A DNA stretch of 64,000 nt. It comes from Rhodosalinus halophilus (GTDB taxonomy: Bacteria; Pseudomonadota; Alphaproteobacteria; Rhodobacterales; Rhodobacteraceae). The stretch lies in contig NZ_QNTQ01000010.1 in assembly GCF_003298775.1 (NCBI RefSeq), positions 62,001 to 126,000 on the forward strand. The letters are read 5' to 3'. The notes under the pieces are model-generated. The model made no database searches and was not told where the DNA came from. It saw only the letters and a program-made list of their open reading frames with translations. Position numbers and translations under genes: made by a program. This document shows positions 1 through 8,122 of the stretch, in pieces; positions within the stretch are counted from its first letter, which is position 1; every line of letters starts with the position of its first letter.

Positions 1-151
1 AACTGTCCCGGCGCTCTTACCCCCCGGGAGGGGTCTGTTCAACAGCACGCGCCCGGAATCGCCCTGGCGTGGTCTGGCCCCGCACCAACCCGCATAATCC
101 AGCGGCACGGGCAGCGACAGTGCGAAATGGGTGCCCCGCGGTGCCGCATGC

Positions 152-188
152 GAAAAGAAGAGCGCCCCGACCGCCAGGGCCGGGGCGC
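152..188 (-). terminator. Rho-independent terminator of the RTX gene
   Basis: An 8-bp GC stem (162-169 pairing with 181-188, arms GCGCCCCG and CGGGGCGC) closes an 11-base loop. Read on the minus strand it is followed by a T-rich tail (TCTTCTTTT). It lies about 55 bases beyond the stop codon of the RTX gene, in the right orientation to end its transcript. The first 150 bases of the window hold nothing else I can recognise. Confidence 0.6.
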
Positions 189-242
189 GCAGGGCTTTTC
201 CGAGTAACCGGACCGCGACGCAGGCCGCGGCCCGAGAATTGC

Positions 243-3200
243 TCAGATGAAGGTGAAGTCCTCGAGCGTCAGGTCCGAGGCCGCCACCCCCTCGACCAGG
301 ACGGTGTGACCATCCACGTTGAACTGGGCGCCATCCGCGGTGTCGGTGATGTTGAGCGCCGCGAGGTAGCCCGCCAGCCCGTTGCCGCCGTTGTCGATGT
401 TGACGGTGCCGTCGTTCGGGTTGACCGTCTGGATCAGGAAGTTGTCCACGCCGTCCTCGTAGTCGGTGATGACATCCGCATCGCCGTCCTTGAAGAAGTT
501 GTAGACGAACTGGTCCGCGCCGTCGCCGCCGGTCATCACGTCGTCGCCGTCGCCGCCGTTGATGGTGTCGTCGCCTGCTCCGCCGTCGATGGTGTCGTCG
601 CGGCCGCCGCCGGCGAGGAAGTCGGCGCCGTCGCCACCGTTGATGACGTCGTCGCCCTCGCCGCCGCCCACGGAGTCGTCGCCCGCGCCTGCGTTGACGG
701 TGTCCTGACCGGCGCCGCCGCCCATGTCGTCGTCGCCCTCGCCGCCCTCGACAAGGTCGCTGTTGAAGCTGCCGCCCATGGTGTCGGAGCCGGTGCCGCC
801 GGACAGCTCGTCATCGCCGGCACCGCCGTTCACCACGTCGTTGCCGTCGCTGCCCATGACCGTGTCGTTGCCCTGGCCGCCGCCCATGAAGTCGTTGCCG
901 CTTTCGCCGTCCATCATGTCGTCGCCGAGGCCGCCGCCCATCAGGTCGCGCCCACCGCCGCCGTTGACCACGTCGTTGCCATCGGACGCCGCGAGGTTGT
1001 CGTCGCCCTCGCCGCCGTTCAGCGTGTCGTTGCCGACGCCGCCGAGCAGGCCGTCGTTGCCGTCGCCACCATTGAGCTCGTCATTGCCGGCAAGGCCTTC
1101 CAGGCGGTCGTTGCCGCCCAGTCCGTTGATGACATCGTCGCCCGCGGTGCCGACGAGCGTGTCGTCATCTGCGGTGCCATCGATCTCCTCGCTTTCGGGC
1201 AGCACGCCTTCGGCGGTGACATTCGTATTGTCGCCATCCTGCGCGACGTTGAAAGTCGCCTGCGAGAAGTTGCCCTGAAGGGTCACGTTCGTGTCCGCCT
1301 CCGCATCGCCGTCGGTGTCGATGTCGAGGATCGCGGAGCCCAGCGTCACAGTCACGTCGTCGATGGTGAAGCTGCTGCCCTCGAAGGTCAGCATATCGTC
1401 ATCCATGAAGTCGTTGATGACGTCGCCGTTGAGCTCGTCGGGCGTGCCCGAAACAGTGTCCTCGCCACCGCCGAGGTTGATGATCTGCGGCGCCGCGTTC
1501 GCCGTGATCTGATCCGCCCCGTCGGTGCCGTTCGTCTCGACGAAGCTGCCACCGGCTTCCACGTCGGAGCCCTCGATATTCCCGACGAAGATCCCAGAGT
1601 CCCATGCCGAGTCACCCGTGTCGGCGACCGCGATCGTCACGGTGTTCACGCCCGGCTGAACCGGAGCGAGGACGTTCAGAAGCACCGAGAAGCCATCGTA
1701 CTCGGTATCGAAGGTGCCGGTGAATGGGTCGTCGTCCGAACCGTCGTCTCCGTTGTTGGAATAGAAGTTTCCGGGCGTGTTGATGCTGTCGCCGGTGATC
1801 GAGAGTGGCTGGTTCGGATCGTTGTTGAAGAGCGCATAATTGACGCCGTTCACGTAGACCGCCGCGATGTCCACGAAGGAGCTGTCGACATATTCCGGGA
1901 ACTCGTCGGAACCGAAGAACAGGTCGAAGCTGATCGAGGGCTGGTCACCAAGAACGTCCGCGTCGAAGGTGAAGGTTAGCAGCGACGCGTCGTTCGTCGA
2001 GCCGGCGTTGGGGAAGGCATCCCGCGCCGTTTCGGTAAGACGCGGGTCGCCGGGCTCGCCGAGGTTTACGGTAAAGCTGCCCGAGGTGTTCTCGGTGCCG
2101 GGGCCGCCGCCGGAGCTCAGGAACACGCCCCGGTCGATACCGACGACTTGTTCGGGCGCCTCACCCGATATCTCGTTGATCGCGTGGCCATCAGGCAGGA
2201 GCGCGAGGCTCTCGACCGCGCCGACGTAGTAGATATCGCTCGGAACGATGCTGTCATCGGCGAAGAGGAAGTCACCGATCTGTCCGAAGTCCTGCGGACC
2301 TTCGATCGTCTGGCCTATCCCCGGCTCGGGCGCGGCCGCCGGGTCAAGCTGGAGCATGGTTCCACCGCCGCCGGGCATTTCCATGGACACGAGATCGGCA
2401 GACCCGACCGTGGTGTAGTTGAAGATCGCTTCCGGGGTGTCGTCGCCCGTCGTCTCGATCTCGATGCTCGACCCGAGGATCGTGACTGACGACTCGCTCA
2501 CGCCCTCGAGCAGGATCTGATCGCCGAAGTCGAGGCCATTGATGGTATCGCCGGCAAAGTCGGCGGCGCTGCCCCGCACGATGTCCAGCCCACCATTGCC
2601 AAAGCCGGAAAGATTCACGGTGTCTGCTCCGGCTCCACCGTTCATGTCGTCGTTGCCGGCGCCCCCGGTCACGATGTCGTCGCCGTCACCGCCCAGAAGC
2701 GTGTCGTTGCCGTAGTCGCCGTTGAGCGTGTCGTTGCCTTCGAGTCCCTCGAGGAGATCGTCCGACGGGAAGCCCACGATCGAATCATCACCCGACGTCC
2801 CGGCGAACGGATCCGAATTCACATTCGTGTCCGCAAGGTCACCCGGCGAGAACTCGGTTCCCGGTGCGAAGGGACCGGACGGAATGTCAGAAACGGTGCC
2901 GTTCTCCAAATAGTTCGTGAGCTCGGCCTCCGTGGGCGCGCTTCCCGACCCGATCGGATCGCCGCTTGCGAGGAAGACCATCACCTGCTGCGACGTCGTG
3001 TCGGTGATGGTGAGGATCTGCGACGTGTTGCCGTCGACCGAGACCTCGCCCATTCCGATGTCGTAATTGTCGTCGGTCAGATCGACGGGACTGCCGCCGA
3101 TGAGCGCACCGTAGAACTCACCCGACGTGATGTCGATCATGCCGGTGATGTCGGCAGGGTCCGTGCTGCCCACGTCAGGAGAGAAGGTGAACCCCAGGTC

Positions 3201-3299
3201 GTCGCTGCCTTGCAGATCGACCGTGATAGGGCTGATGCTGGTCGGCCCGGAGCCGAAGTCGAAGTAAGTGAAACCGTTAAGGCTGTAAATGCTGGACAT
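243..3299 (-). CDS. Secreted RTX calcium-binding protein with choice-of-anchor L domain
   Basis: A 1018-residue, strongly acidic protein. It has no N-terminal signal peptide but carries two blocks of glycine/aspartate nonapeptide repeats of the GGxGxDxLx type (about residues 170-225 and 715-935). Such repeats bind calcium and mark type I (ABC) secretion substrates; the C-terminal tail ending in LTLEDFTFI fits a C-terminal secretion signal. Between the blocks, about residues 390-580, is a choice-of-anchor L domain, recognised by FFGSDEFPEYV and the later DTGDSAWDSGIFVGNIEG. The likely role is an extracellular adhesin, matrix or surface-layer protein. No HlyB/HlyD/TolC-type exporter lies next to it, so the secretion genes are elsewhere. 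The gene is monocistronic, with its own terminator. The repeats create a long open frame on the other strand, which I regard as an artefact. The exact biological role is unknown. Confidence 0.88.
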   Translation of the reverse strand: MSSIYSLNGFTYFDFGSGPTSISPITVDLQGSDDLGFTFSPDVGSTDPADITGMIDITSGEFYGALIGGSPVDLTDDNYDIGMGEVSVDGNTSQILTITDTTSQQVMVFLASGDPIGSGSAPTEAELTNYLENGTVSDIPSGPFAPGTEFSPGDLADTNVNSDPFAGTSGDDSIVGFPSDDLLEGLEGNDTLNGDYGNDTLLGGDGDDIVTGGAGNDDMNGGAGADTVNLSGFGNGGLDIVRGSAADFAGDTINGLDFGDQILLEGVSESSVTILGSSIEIETTGDDTPEAIFNYTTVGSADLVSMEMPGGGGTMLQLDPAAAPEPGIGQTIEGPQDFGQIGDFLFADDSIVPSDIYYVGAVESLALLPDGHAINEISGEAPEQVVGIDRGVFLSSGGGPGTENTSGSFTVNLGEPGDPRLTETARDAFPNAGSTNDASLLTFTFDADVLGDQPSISFDLFFGSDEFPEYVDSSFVDIAAVYVNGVNYALFNNDPNQPLSITGDSINTPGNFYSNNGDDGSDDDPFTGTFDTEYDGFSVLLNVLAPVQPGVNTVTIAVADTGDSAWDSGIFVGNIEGSDVEAGGSFVETNGTDGADQITANAAPQIINLGGGEDTVSGTPDELNGDVINDFMDDDMLTFEGSSFTIDDVTVTLGSAILDIDTDGDAEADTNVTLQGNFSQATFNVAQDGDNTNVTAEGVLPESEEIDGTADDDTLVGTAGDDVINGLGGNDRLEGLAGNDELNGGDGNDGLLGGVGNDTLNGGEGDDNLAASDGNDVVNGGGGRDLMGGGLGDDMMDGESGNDFMGGGQGNDTVMGSDGNDVVNGGAGDDELSGGTGSDTMGGSFNSDLVEGGEGDDDMGGGAGQDTVNAGAGDDSVGGGEGDDVINGGDGADFLAGGGRDDTIDGGAGDDTINGGDGDDVMTGGDGADQFVYNFFKDGDADVITDYEDGVDNFLIQTVNPNDGTVNIDNGGNGLAGYLAALNITDTADGAQFNVDGHTVLVEGVAASDLTLEDFTFI

Positions 3300-3557
3300 T
3301 CGAACGCTCTCCTCATGTTACGCGCGAGTGAAAATCACGGCGCTCATTCAAAGGCTTACTGCCCGCGTTGGGTGCGGGCACCTAAACTGTTTCAAATTGA
3401 TAGGTGGGTACGCCGGAGCGGTCAATCACCTTTCCTAAGGGACGGTGAGGCGGCACGCAACCGCCATGGTGGCGCGCGTGAGCAGGACGTCCCTGCCAAG
3501 GTGACGCGTTCCGAGATCCGCGACGGCGGGGCGCGGCCCGTCGAGCGCGAGGGTCGT

Positions 3558-4328
3558 TCATGCTTCGGGAGCGAGGGGGTAGCCGAACATGTCATAGTCC
3601 GGCGCATAGATCTCGGCGATACGGGCCAGCGTGGCGTCGGACAGGAAGTTGCCGTGCCCGAACGCATGACTGGCGACATCGCGTGCCGGAATGTCACCGA
3701 GGTAGCCTTGGTGGGGCGCCTTCGCAACCGGGCTTCGATTCAAGGTGCGCGATCGCCATTTCATTCCCATCCGGCCCGCCAGCGCAGAGAGTTCCTCCTC
3801 CAGTCGCTCGACATGCACGATCTCGTCATAGCGAAAGCCCGTGTCGCCCAGGCCAGGCGGCACCTGCGTCTCCCAGTGGCCGTTGATTGGCAGCCAGGGC
3901 TTCTTTTTTTCCGCCTGCATCCGCGCGACGGTCTCGAGGAACTGCTCGAAGGTCAGGACGTTCGCATCCTCCTCGGAGGGCGTTCCGCCCGACCATGTGA
4001 CGAAGCGGTCGTGCAGATCCTGTGCAAAGGGCTCGAGCGCAGCGCGCGTCTCGAGCCGCTGGCCGCGATAGAGACAGAACTTGTTGATATAGGCGCTGAC
4101 CGCACGCGAGGCAGGGTGCCGCGCCAGAATGACCGCGAGCAGGCCCTCCTGTTCAATCACGCGGCGACAGCGATGACCCGGCGTGCTATGCGAATGAAAA
4201 TACCGCTTCGCCGCGGGTCGTTCCCGCATGTTGTCCGCGAGCAGTTCGAAGAGCGTGGTGCAGGCGGCCTTCTGTGACCAGAAGAACACCGCGCCATGGC
4301 GTCTGTCGATGTACCCGCGCCAACCCAC
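3558..4328 (-). CDS. Sulfotransferase family protein (Sulfotransfer_2-like)
   Basis: A 256-residue protein resembling PAPS-dependent carbohydrate sulfotransferases. The phosphosulfate-binding loop is WSQKAACTTL near the N-terminus and the 3'-phosphate-binding motif is RHPASRAVSAY; the C-terminal IYAPDYDMFGY matches the end of bacterial family members. It would transfer sulfate from PAPS to a sugar hydroxyl, probably in the cytoplasm before export. I chose the GTG at 4328 because GCGAGGG lies upstream at suitable spacing; a TTG at 4385 would add 19 residues. It sits 70 bases downstream of the KpsM-like permease on the same strand, so it probably belongs to the polysaccharide export unit. The family call is fairly secure; the acceptor is unknown. 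Confidence 0.75.
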   Translation of the reverse strand: MGWRGYIDRRHGAVFFWSQKAACTTLFELLADNMRERPAAKRYFHSHSTPGHRCRRVIEQEGLLAVILARHPASRAVSAYINKFCLYRGQRLETRAALEPFAQDLHDRFVTWSGGTPSEEDANVLTFEQFLETVARMQAEKKKPWLPINGHWETQVPPGLGDTGFRYDEIVHVERLEEELSALAGRMGMKWRSRTLNRSPVAKAPHQGYLGDIPARDVASHAFGHGNFLSDATLARIAEIYAPDYDMFGYPLAPEA

Positions 4329-4398
4329 TGCCCAACCCTCGCCAGCGAACGGCTGCGATCTAGCAGAGCGGCAGGTTGCCGGCAATCATCCACCGGTC

Positions 4399-5229
4399 TC
4401 AATCGTTTATGATGTCCCGGTAATAGCGGCGCAGGAGCAGCAGACCCAACGCGAGGGTCACGACGGAAATCCCGAAGACATAGAGCGGCGAGACGTAGGT
4501 CGCGTCATAGGTCGCGTAGACGCCGGCCCTGACCTGACCCACGCAGTGCACGATGGGATTGTACCACAGCCAGTCCCGATACGGCATCGGCACGTCGTCG
4601 TAGAGGAAGAAGATGCAGGAGATGATGAACAAGGGGCGATTGAGGATCGCCCAGATCCGCTCCCAAGTCGGGTAGACCGACAGCAGATAGCAATTCAGCG
4701 TTCCGATGCCGACGGCGAGGCTGGTCGCCATCGCGAAGCCGAGCGCCACGGCCGGCGGGTCGAGGATCACGTCGAGTCGATAGATCCAGATGATGCCGGT
4801 CAGAACAACGGCCCAGACCATGAGCTGGGTGATCGAGTTCAGCAGAACCCGCGCCATCAGCGCATCCACGAAGGTCACGCCCGGATAGGCGAGAAGCTGC
4901 CGCGAGAAGCGCAACGCGACCGACGACTTCTGGCTGATGTCCATGTAGAGCGTGAAGGGTAGCATGCCGGTTGCGTAGAAGAGCGGGAAGCTGGTGCCGA
5001 TGCCGGGCGAACGCAGCGCCAGCGAAAAGATGAAGGTCAGCAGGATGATTCCGGCCACCGGCTCGAGAATGGCCCACAGATAGCCCAGCGCGGATCTGCC
5101 GTGGGTGGAGGCCATCTCGCGCAGCATGAGCGCCGCCACGGTCCGCGGCGTGCCGGGCTGCCGCGGGCGGCGCCCGCGGCCTTCGGGTAACTTGGGAAGG
5201 TCCGATTGCGGGAACTGCGTGTCTGCCAT
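4399..5229 (-). CDS. Capsule polysaccharide ABC exporter, permease (KpsM/Wzm-like)
   Basis: A 276-residue ABC-2 type inner-membrane permease with about six hydrophobic segments. The amphipathic N-terminus MLREMASTHGRSALGYLWAI is typical of KpsM/CtrC/BexB, and the C-terminus has LLLLRRYYRDIIND. With the KpsT-like ATPase at 6615 and the KpsE-like protein at 5302 it would export capsular polysaccharide across the inner membrane. The ATG at 5229 gives a normal family length; longer starts would run into the divergent gene. Permease and ATPase genes are usually adjacent; here the permease is divergent from KpsE-KpsT across a roughly 70-base shared promoter region. Confidence 0.85.
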   Translation of the reverse strand: MADTQFPQSDLPKLPEGRGRRPRQPGTPRTVAALMLREMASTHGRSALGYLWAILEPVAGIILLTFIFSLALRSPGIGTSFPLFYATGMLPFTLYMDISQKSSVALRFSRQLLAYPGVTFVDALMARVLLNSITQLMVWAVVLTGIIWIYRLDVILDPPAVALGFAMATSLAVGIGTLNCYLLSVYPTWERIWAILNRPLFIISCIFFLYDDVPMPYRDWLWYNPIVHCVGQVRAGVYATYDATYVSPLYVFGISVVTLALGLLLLRRYYRDIIND

Positions 5230-5301
5230 ATCTTGCCCGAGCTTAACACCGAACGCGGCGCCCTGCACAGCGGCGGCGCGCTCAGCTACGAAGGTTCCGC
5301 C

Positions 5302-6600
5302 GTGACAGATGCCGATAAGGCCCCTCCCGACGTTTCGAACCGCAGCGGGGGAGTGGTGACCGGAATGCCGCAGAAGGGCAAGCCCGCGGGCGGCGCGGAA
5401 AAACCCCGCGGAAAGGCCGGAAAGCCGCCCGGGCCGCGAATGCCCCCGGCGGCGCGTCGCTCCAGCCTGAAGACGCGGCACGTCGTGCTGATCGGCTTCT
5501 TTCTTCTGTGGGTTGTCGCGCCACTGGGTGCGGCAGCCTGGTATCTCTATGTCATCGCCGAAGACCAGTATGCCAGCAATGTGGGCTTTTCCGTGCGGAC
5601 CGAAGAGGTGGGATCGGCGGTCGAGCTTCTGGGGGGCATCACGGAGCTGTCGGGGTCCAGTTCATCGGACACCGACATCCTCTATGAGTACATCGGCAGC
5701 CAGAACATGGTGCGTGCCATCCACGACCGGATCGATCTCCGCGCGGTTTACGTCAACCCGGACGATCCGATCTTCAGCCTGGGCGAGGACGCCCGGATCG
5801 AGGCGCTGTCCAGCTACTGGCGGCGGATGGTCAAGGTCTTTTACGACCGCGCGAGCGGTCTGATCGAGGTGCGGGTGCTCGCCTTCGATCCGGACGACGC
5901 ACACAGGATCGCCACCGCGATCTTCGAGGAGAGCACGGACATGGTCAACGAGCTCTCCGCGATCGCGCGCGCGGATGCGACGCGCTACGCGCGCGAGGAG
6001 CTCGACCGCGCCATCGAACGGCTCAAGGAGGCGCGGACGGCGATGACCGATTTCCGTTCGCGCACCCAGATCGTGGATCCCTCCGCTGATATCCAGGGCC
6101 GCATGGGCCTGCTGAACACGCTCCAGCAGCAGCTCGCGGATGCGCTGATCGAGCTCGACCTGCTGCTCGAGAATTCGTCGCCGGAGGATCCGCGCGTCGT
6201 GCGGGCGCGCGAGCGCGTCGAGGTGATCCGCAACCGGATCCGGGCCGAGCGCGCCCGCTTCGGGCGCGCCGGCGAGGAGGGCGCAGCCGACACAGGAGAA
6301 GCGCTGTCGCCCGAAGGTCCGGCGGACGGCTACTCCACGCTGGTCGCCGAATACGAATCGCTGGCTGTGGACCTCGAGTTCGCCGAGAAGAGCTATCTCT
6401 CGGCGCTCGCGGCCTATGATTCCTCCGTGGCCGAAGCGCAGCGCCAGTCGCGTTACCTTGCAGCCTATCTGGATCCGACGATCCCCGAGACGCCACAGTA
6501 TCCGCGCAAGGTCATGCTGCTGGCGCTGGCGGGAGCCTTCCTGCTGGTCAGCTGGTCGATCATCGTGATGATCTACTATTCGCTGCGTGACCGGCGCTGA
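5302..6600 (+). CDS. Capsule polysaccharide export inner-membrane protein (KpsE/CtrB/BexC-like)
   Basis: About 432 residues with a proline/glycine/lysine-rich cytoplasmic N-terminus, a first membrane segment at about residues 60-85 (GFFLLWVVAPLGAAAWYLYV), a long periplasmic coiled-coil region and a second membrane segment near the C-terminus (LLALAGAFLLVSWSIIVMI). This is the two-helix topology of polysaccharide co-polymerase 3 proteins that link the ABC exporter to the outer-membrane channel. The conserved PxxPxYPRK motif occurs as PETPQYPRK just before the second membrane segment. I prefer the GTG at 5302, preceded by GAAGGT; an ATG at 5365 is possible, and an earlier ATG at 5206 would overlap the divergent permease gene. 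It is followed by the ATPase gene within 15 bases. Confidence 0.8.
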   Translation: MTDADKAPPDVSNRSGGVVTGMPQKGKPAGGAEKPRGKAGKPPGPRMPPAARRSSLKTRHVVLIGFFLLWVVAPLGAAAWYLYVIAEDQYASNVGFSVRTEEVGSAVELLGGITELSGSSSSDTDILYEYIGSQNMVRAIHDRIDLRAVYVNPDDPIFSLGEDARIEALSSYWRRMVKVFYDRASGLIEVRVLAFDPDDAHRIATAIFEESTDMVNELSAIARADATRYAREELDRAIERLKEARTAMTDFRSRTQIVDPSADIQGRMGLLNTLQQQLADALIELDLLLENSSPEDPRVVRARERVEVIRNRIRAERARFGRAGEEGAADTGEALSPEGPADGYSTLVAEYESLAVDLEFAEKSYLSALAAYDSSVAEAQRQSRYLAAYLDPTIPETPQYPRKVMLLALAGAFLLVSWSIIVMIYYSLRDRR

Positions 6601-6614
6601 CAGTGCGGCTTCGG

Positions 6615-7277
6615 ATGATCGAGCTTCGCAACGTCCACAAGACCTTCGTCCTCAACGGGCGGCGCAAGGTCGTCGCGGACAGCATCAGCGCGGTCTTTCC
6701 GCGCGGCAAGGCGATCGCCATTCTCGGCCGGAACGGCGCGGGCAAATCGAGCCTGCTGAAGATGATCTCGGGGTCGATGGACCCTGACAGCGGCGAGGTG
6801 GTGGTGCATGGCACGGTGTCCTGGCCCGTTGGCTTCGCCGGCAGCTTCCACCCAGAGCTCACGGGCCTGCAGAACACGCGCTTCATCGCCCGCGTCTATG
6901 GCGTGGACACGGACGAGCTCACCCGTTTCGTCGCCGACTTCGCCGAGCTCGGGCCGCATTTCGAGCTGCCGGTGCGCAGCTATTCCTCGGGGATGAAATC
7001 GCGCCTGGCCTTCGGCGTCTCGATGGGCATCCGTTTCGACACCTATCTCGTTGACGAGGTGACCGCGGTGGGAGACGCCTCCTTCCGCTCCAAGAGCGAA
7101 CGTCTCTTCAAGCAGCGGCTGGAGGAAAGCGGCGCCGTAATGGTGACGCACGCGCCGGGCCAGGTGCGGCGACTGTGCGACCATGCAGGCGTGCTCGAGA
7201 ACGGCGAACTTCACATGTACGACGATGTCGAGGACGCGCTGGCGCACCACAAGAGCCTGATGCAGGCCACCGCCTGA
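6615..7277 (+). CDS. Capsule polysaccharide ABC exporter, ATP-binding protein (KpsT-like)
   Basis: A 220-residue ATPase of the polysaccharide-export class. It has Walker A GRNGAGKSSL, the atypical signature YSSGMKSRLAFGVSM, and Walker B/D-loop YLVDEVTAVGD, all hallmarks of KpsT/CtrD rather than of importers. It energises the KpsM-like permease at 4399-5229. The ATG at 6615 gives the family-typical N-terminus MIELRNVHKTF; a GTG at 6603 would add four residues. It is co-transcribed with the KpsE-like gene. Confidence 0.88.
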   Translation: MIELRNVHKTFVLNGRRKVVADSISAVFPRGKAIAILGRNGAGKSSLLKMISGSMDPDSGEVVVHGTVSWPVGFAGSFHPELTGLQNTRFIARVYGVDTDELTRFVADFAELGPHFELPVRSYSSGMKSRLAFGVSMGIRFDTYLVDEVTAVGDASFRSKSERLFKQRLEESGAVMVTHAPGQVRRLCDHAGVLENGELHMYDDVEDALAHHKSLMQATA

Positions 7278-7287
7278 GCCGGCGGCT

Positions 7288-8118
7288 TCAGCCCCTTTCC
7301 CTCTGCAGGGTGTTGTCGTAGCCGAATTGCTGACGCAGCAGCCTGTTCTGCTCCTCGAATTGCGCCTCGAGCCAGGCGCGGCGCTCCTCGGTCCGCCCGG
7401 CATCGGGCAGATCGGTTCTGTGGAACGCTTCGCGGAACGCGGCGCGAATCTCGGCGTCGGACACCTCGGGATCCCGCATCATCGCCGCGATGCGGTCGCA
7501 GTCCTCCATCCGCAGCGATCGGTTCGCCCGCGTCGGATGCAGCTCCCAGTCCATCTGCTCGTCCGGACCGAGAAGCTCTTCGATCACCGGACGGATACGC
7601 CGGTGGCTGGCGAGGATGAGAGGCCGCTCCGGGAAGCGCTTGCTCCAGTTCCGCAGAAACGCCGCCGGCGTGAGATTCCGGATCCGCCGCTCGGCGAAGG
7701 CGCGGAAGTCGCGGCCTTCGTAGGCCTCACGCCTGGCCAGAAAGGTCTCGAAGTGCTGCTTCATGAACTGCGAATAGTCGCCGAAGACGAATTCGCTGAA
7801 CGGGCGGAGGAAGGCCACAAGCTGAACCTCGACACCCGTGGCGGGAGCGAGCGCAGCCAGCGCATCCCCGCGCTTCGGCAACCCGTAGAGATCCTCGTGG
7901 CTGAGCACGACCGTATGGACGCCGTCCGCGAACCAGGCGTCCAGTCGCGCGGCATCGACCGAGGCGAGATCGGCCGCGTTGCCCGGGTGGCTTCCGCCAT
8001 CATGCGGGTAGCGGATTCCGCGCTTGAGCAGGCGCGGGCGGTTCTGCACCATGACCTGCTGCAGATAGGTCGAGCCGCACTTCGGCGAGCCGATATGGAG
8101 GATGATGCGCCGTCCCAT
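7288..8118 (-). CDS. Sulfotransferase-like P-loop protein
   Basis: A 276-residue protein starting MGRRIILHIGSPKCGSTYLQ. The GSPKCGST loop matches the 5'-phosphosulfate-binding loop of sulfotransferases, and LVAFLRPFSEFVFGDYSQF is at the position of the 3'-phosphate-binding RxxxxxxxSxY/F region. It therefore probably sulfates a sugar or glycolipid, although related proteins in polysaccharide loci are often annotated only as hypothetical. The ATG at 8118 was chosen because the P-loop follows directly, as in the family. It lies 4 bases after the glycosyltransferase gene on the same strand (one transcription unit) and converges with the exporter ATPase gene. It is the second sulfotransferase-like gene in the locus. 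Confidence 0.62.
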   Translation of the reverse strand: MGRRIILHIGSPKCGSTYLQQVMVQNRPRLLKRGIRYPHDGGSHPGNAADLASVDAARLDAWFADGVHTVVLSHEDLYGLPKRGDALAALAPATGVEVQLVAFLRPFSEFVFGDYSQFMKQHFETFLARREAYEGRDFRAFAERRIRNLTPAAFLRNWSKRFPERPLILASHRRIRPVIEELLGPDEQMDWELHPTRANRSLRMEDCDRIAAMMRDPEVSDAEIRAAFREAFHRTDLPDAGRTEERRAWLEAQFEEQNRLLRQQFGYDNTLQRERG

Positions 8119-8122
8119 GACG

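Noticed and set aside
69-1979. A 636-residue open frame on the plus strand opposite the RTX gene
   Set aside because: It is the mirror of the GGxGxD repeat codons (valine/alanine/aspartate-rich, no motifs, no Shine-Dalgarno). The minus-strand protein explains the region fully.
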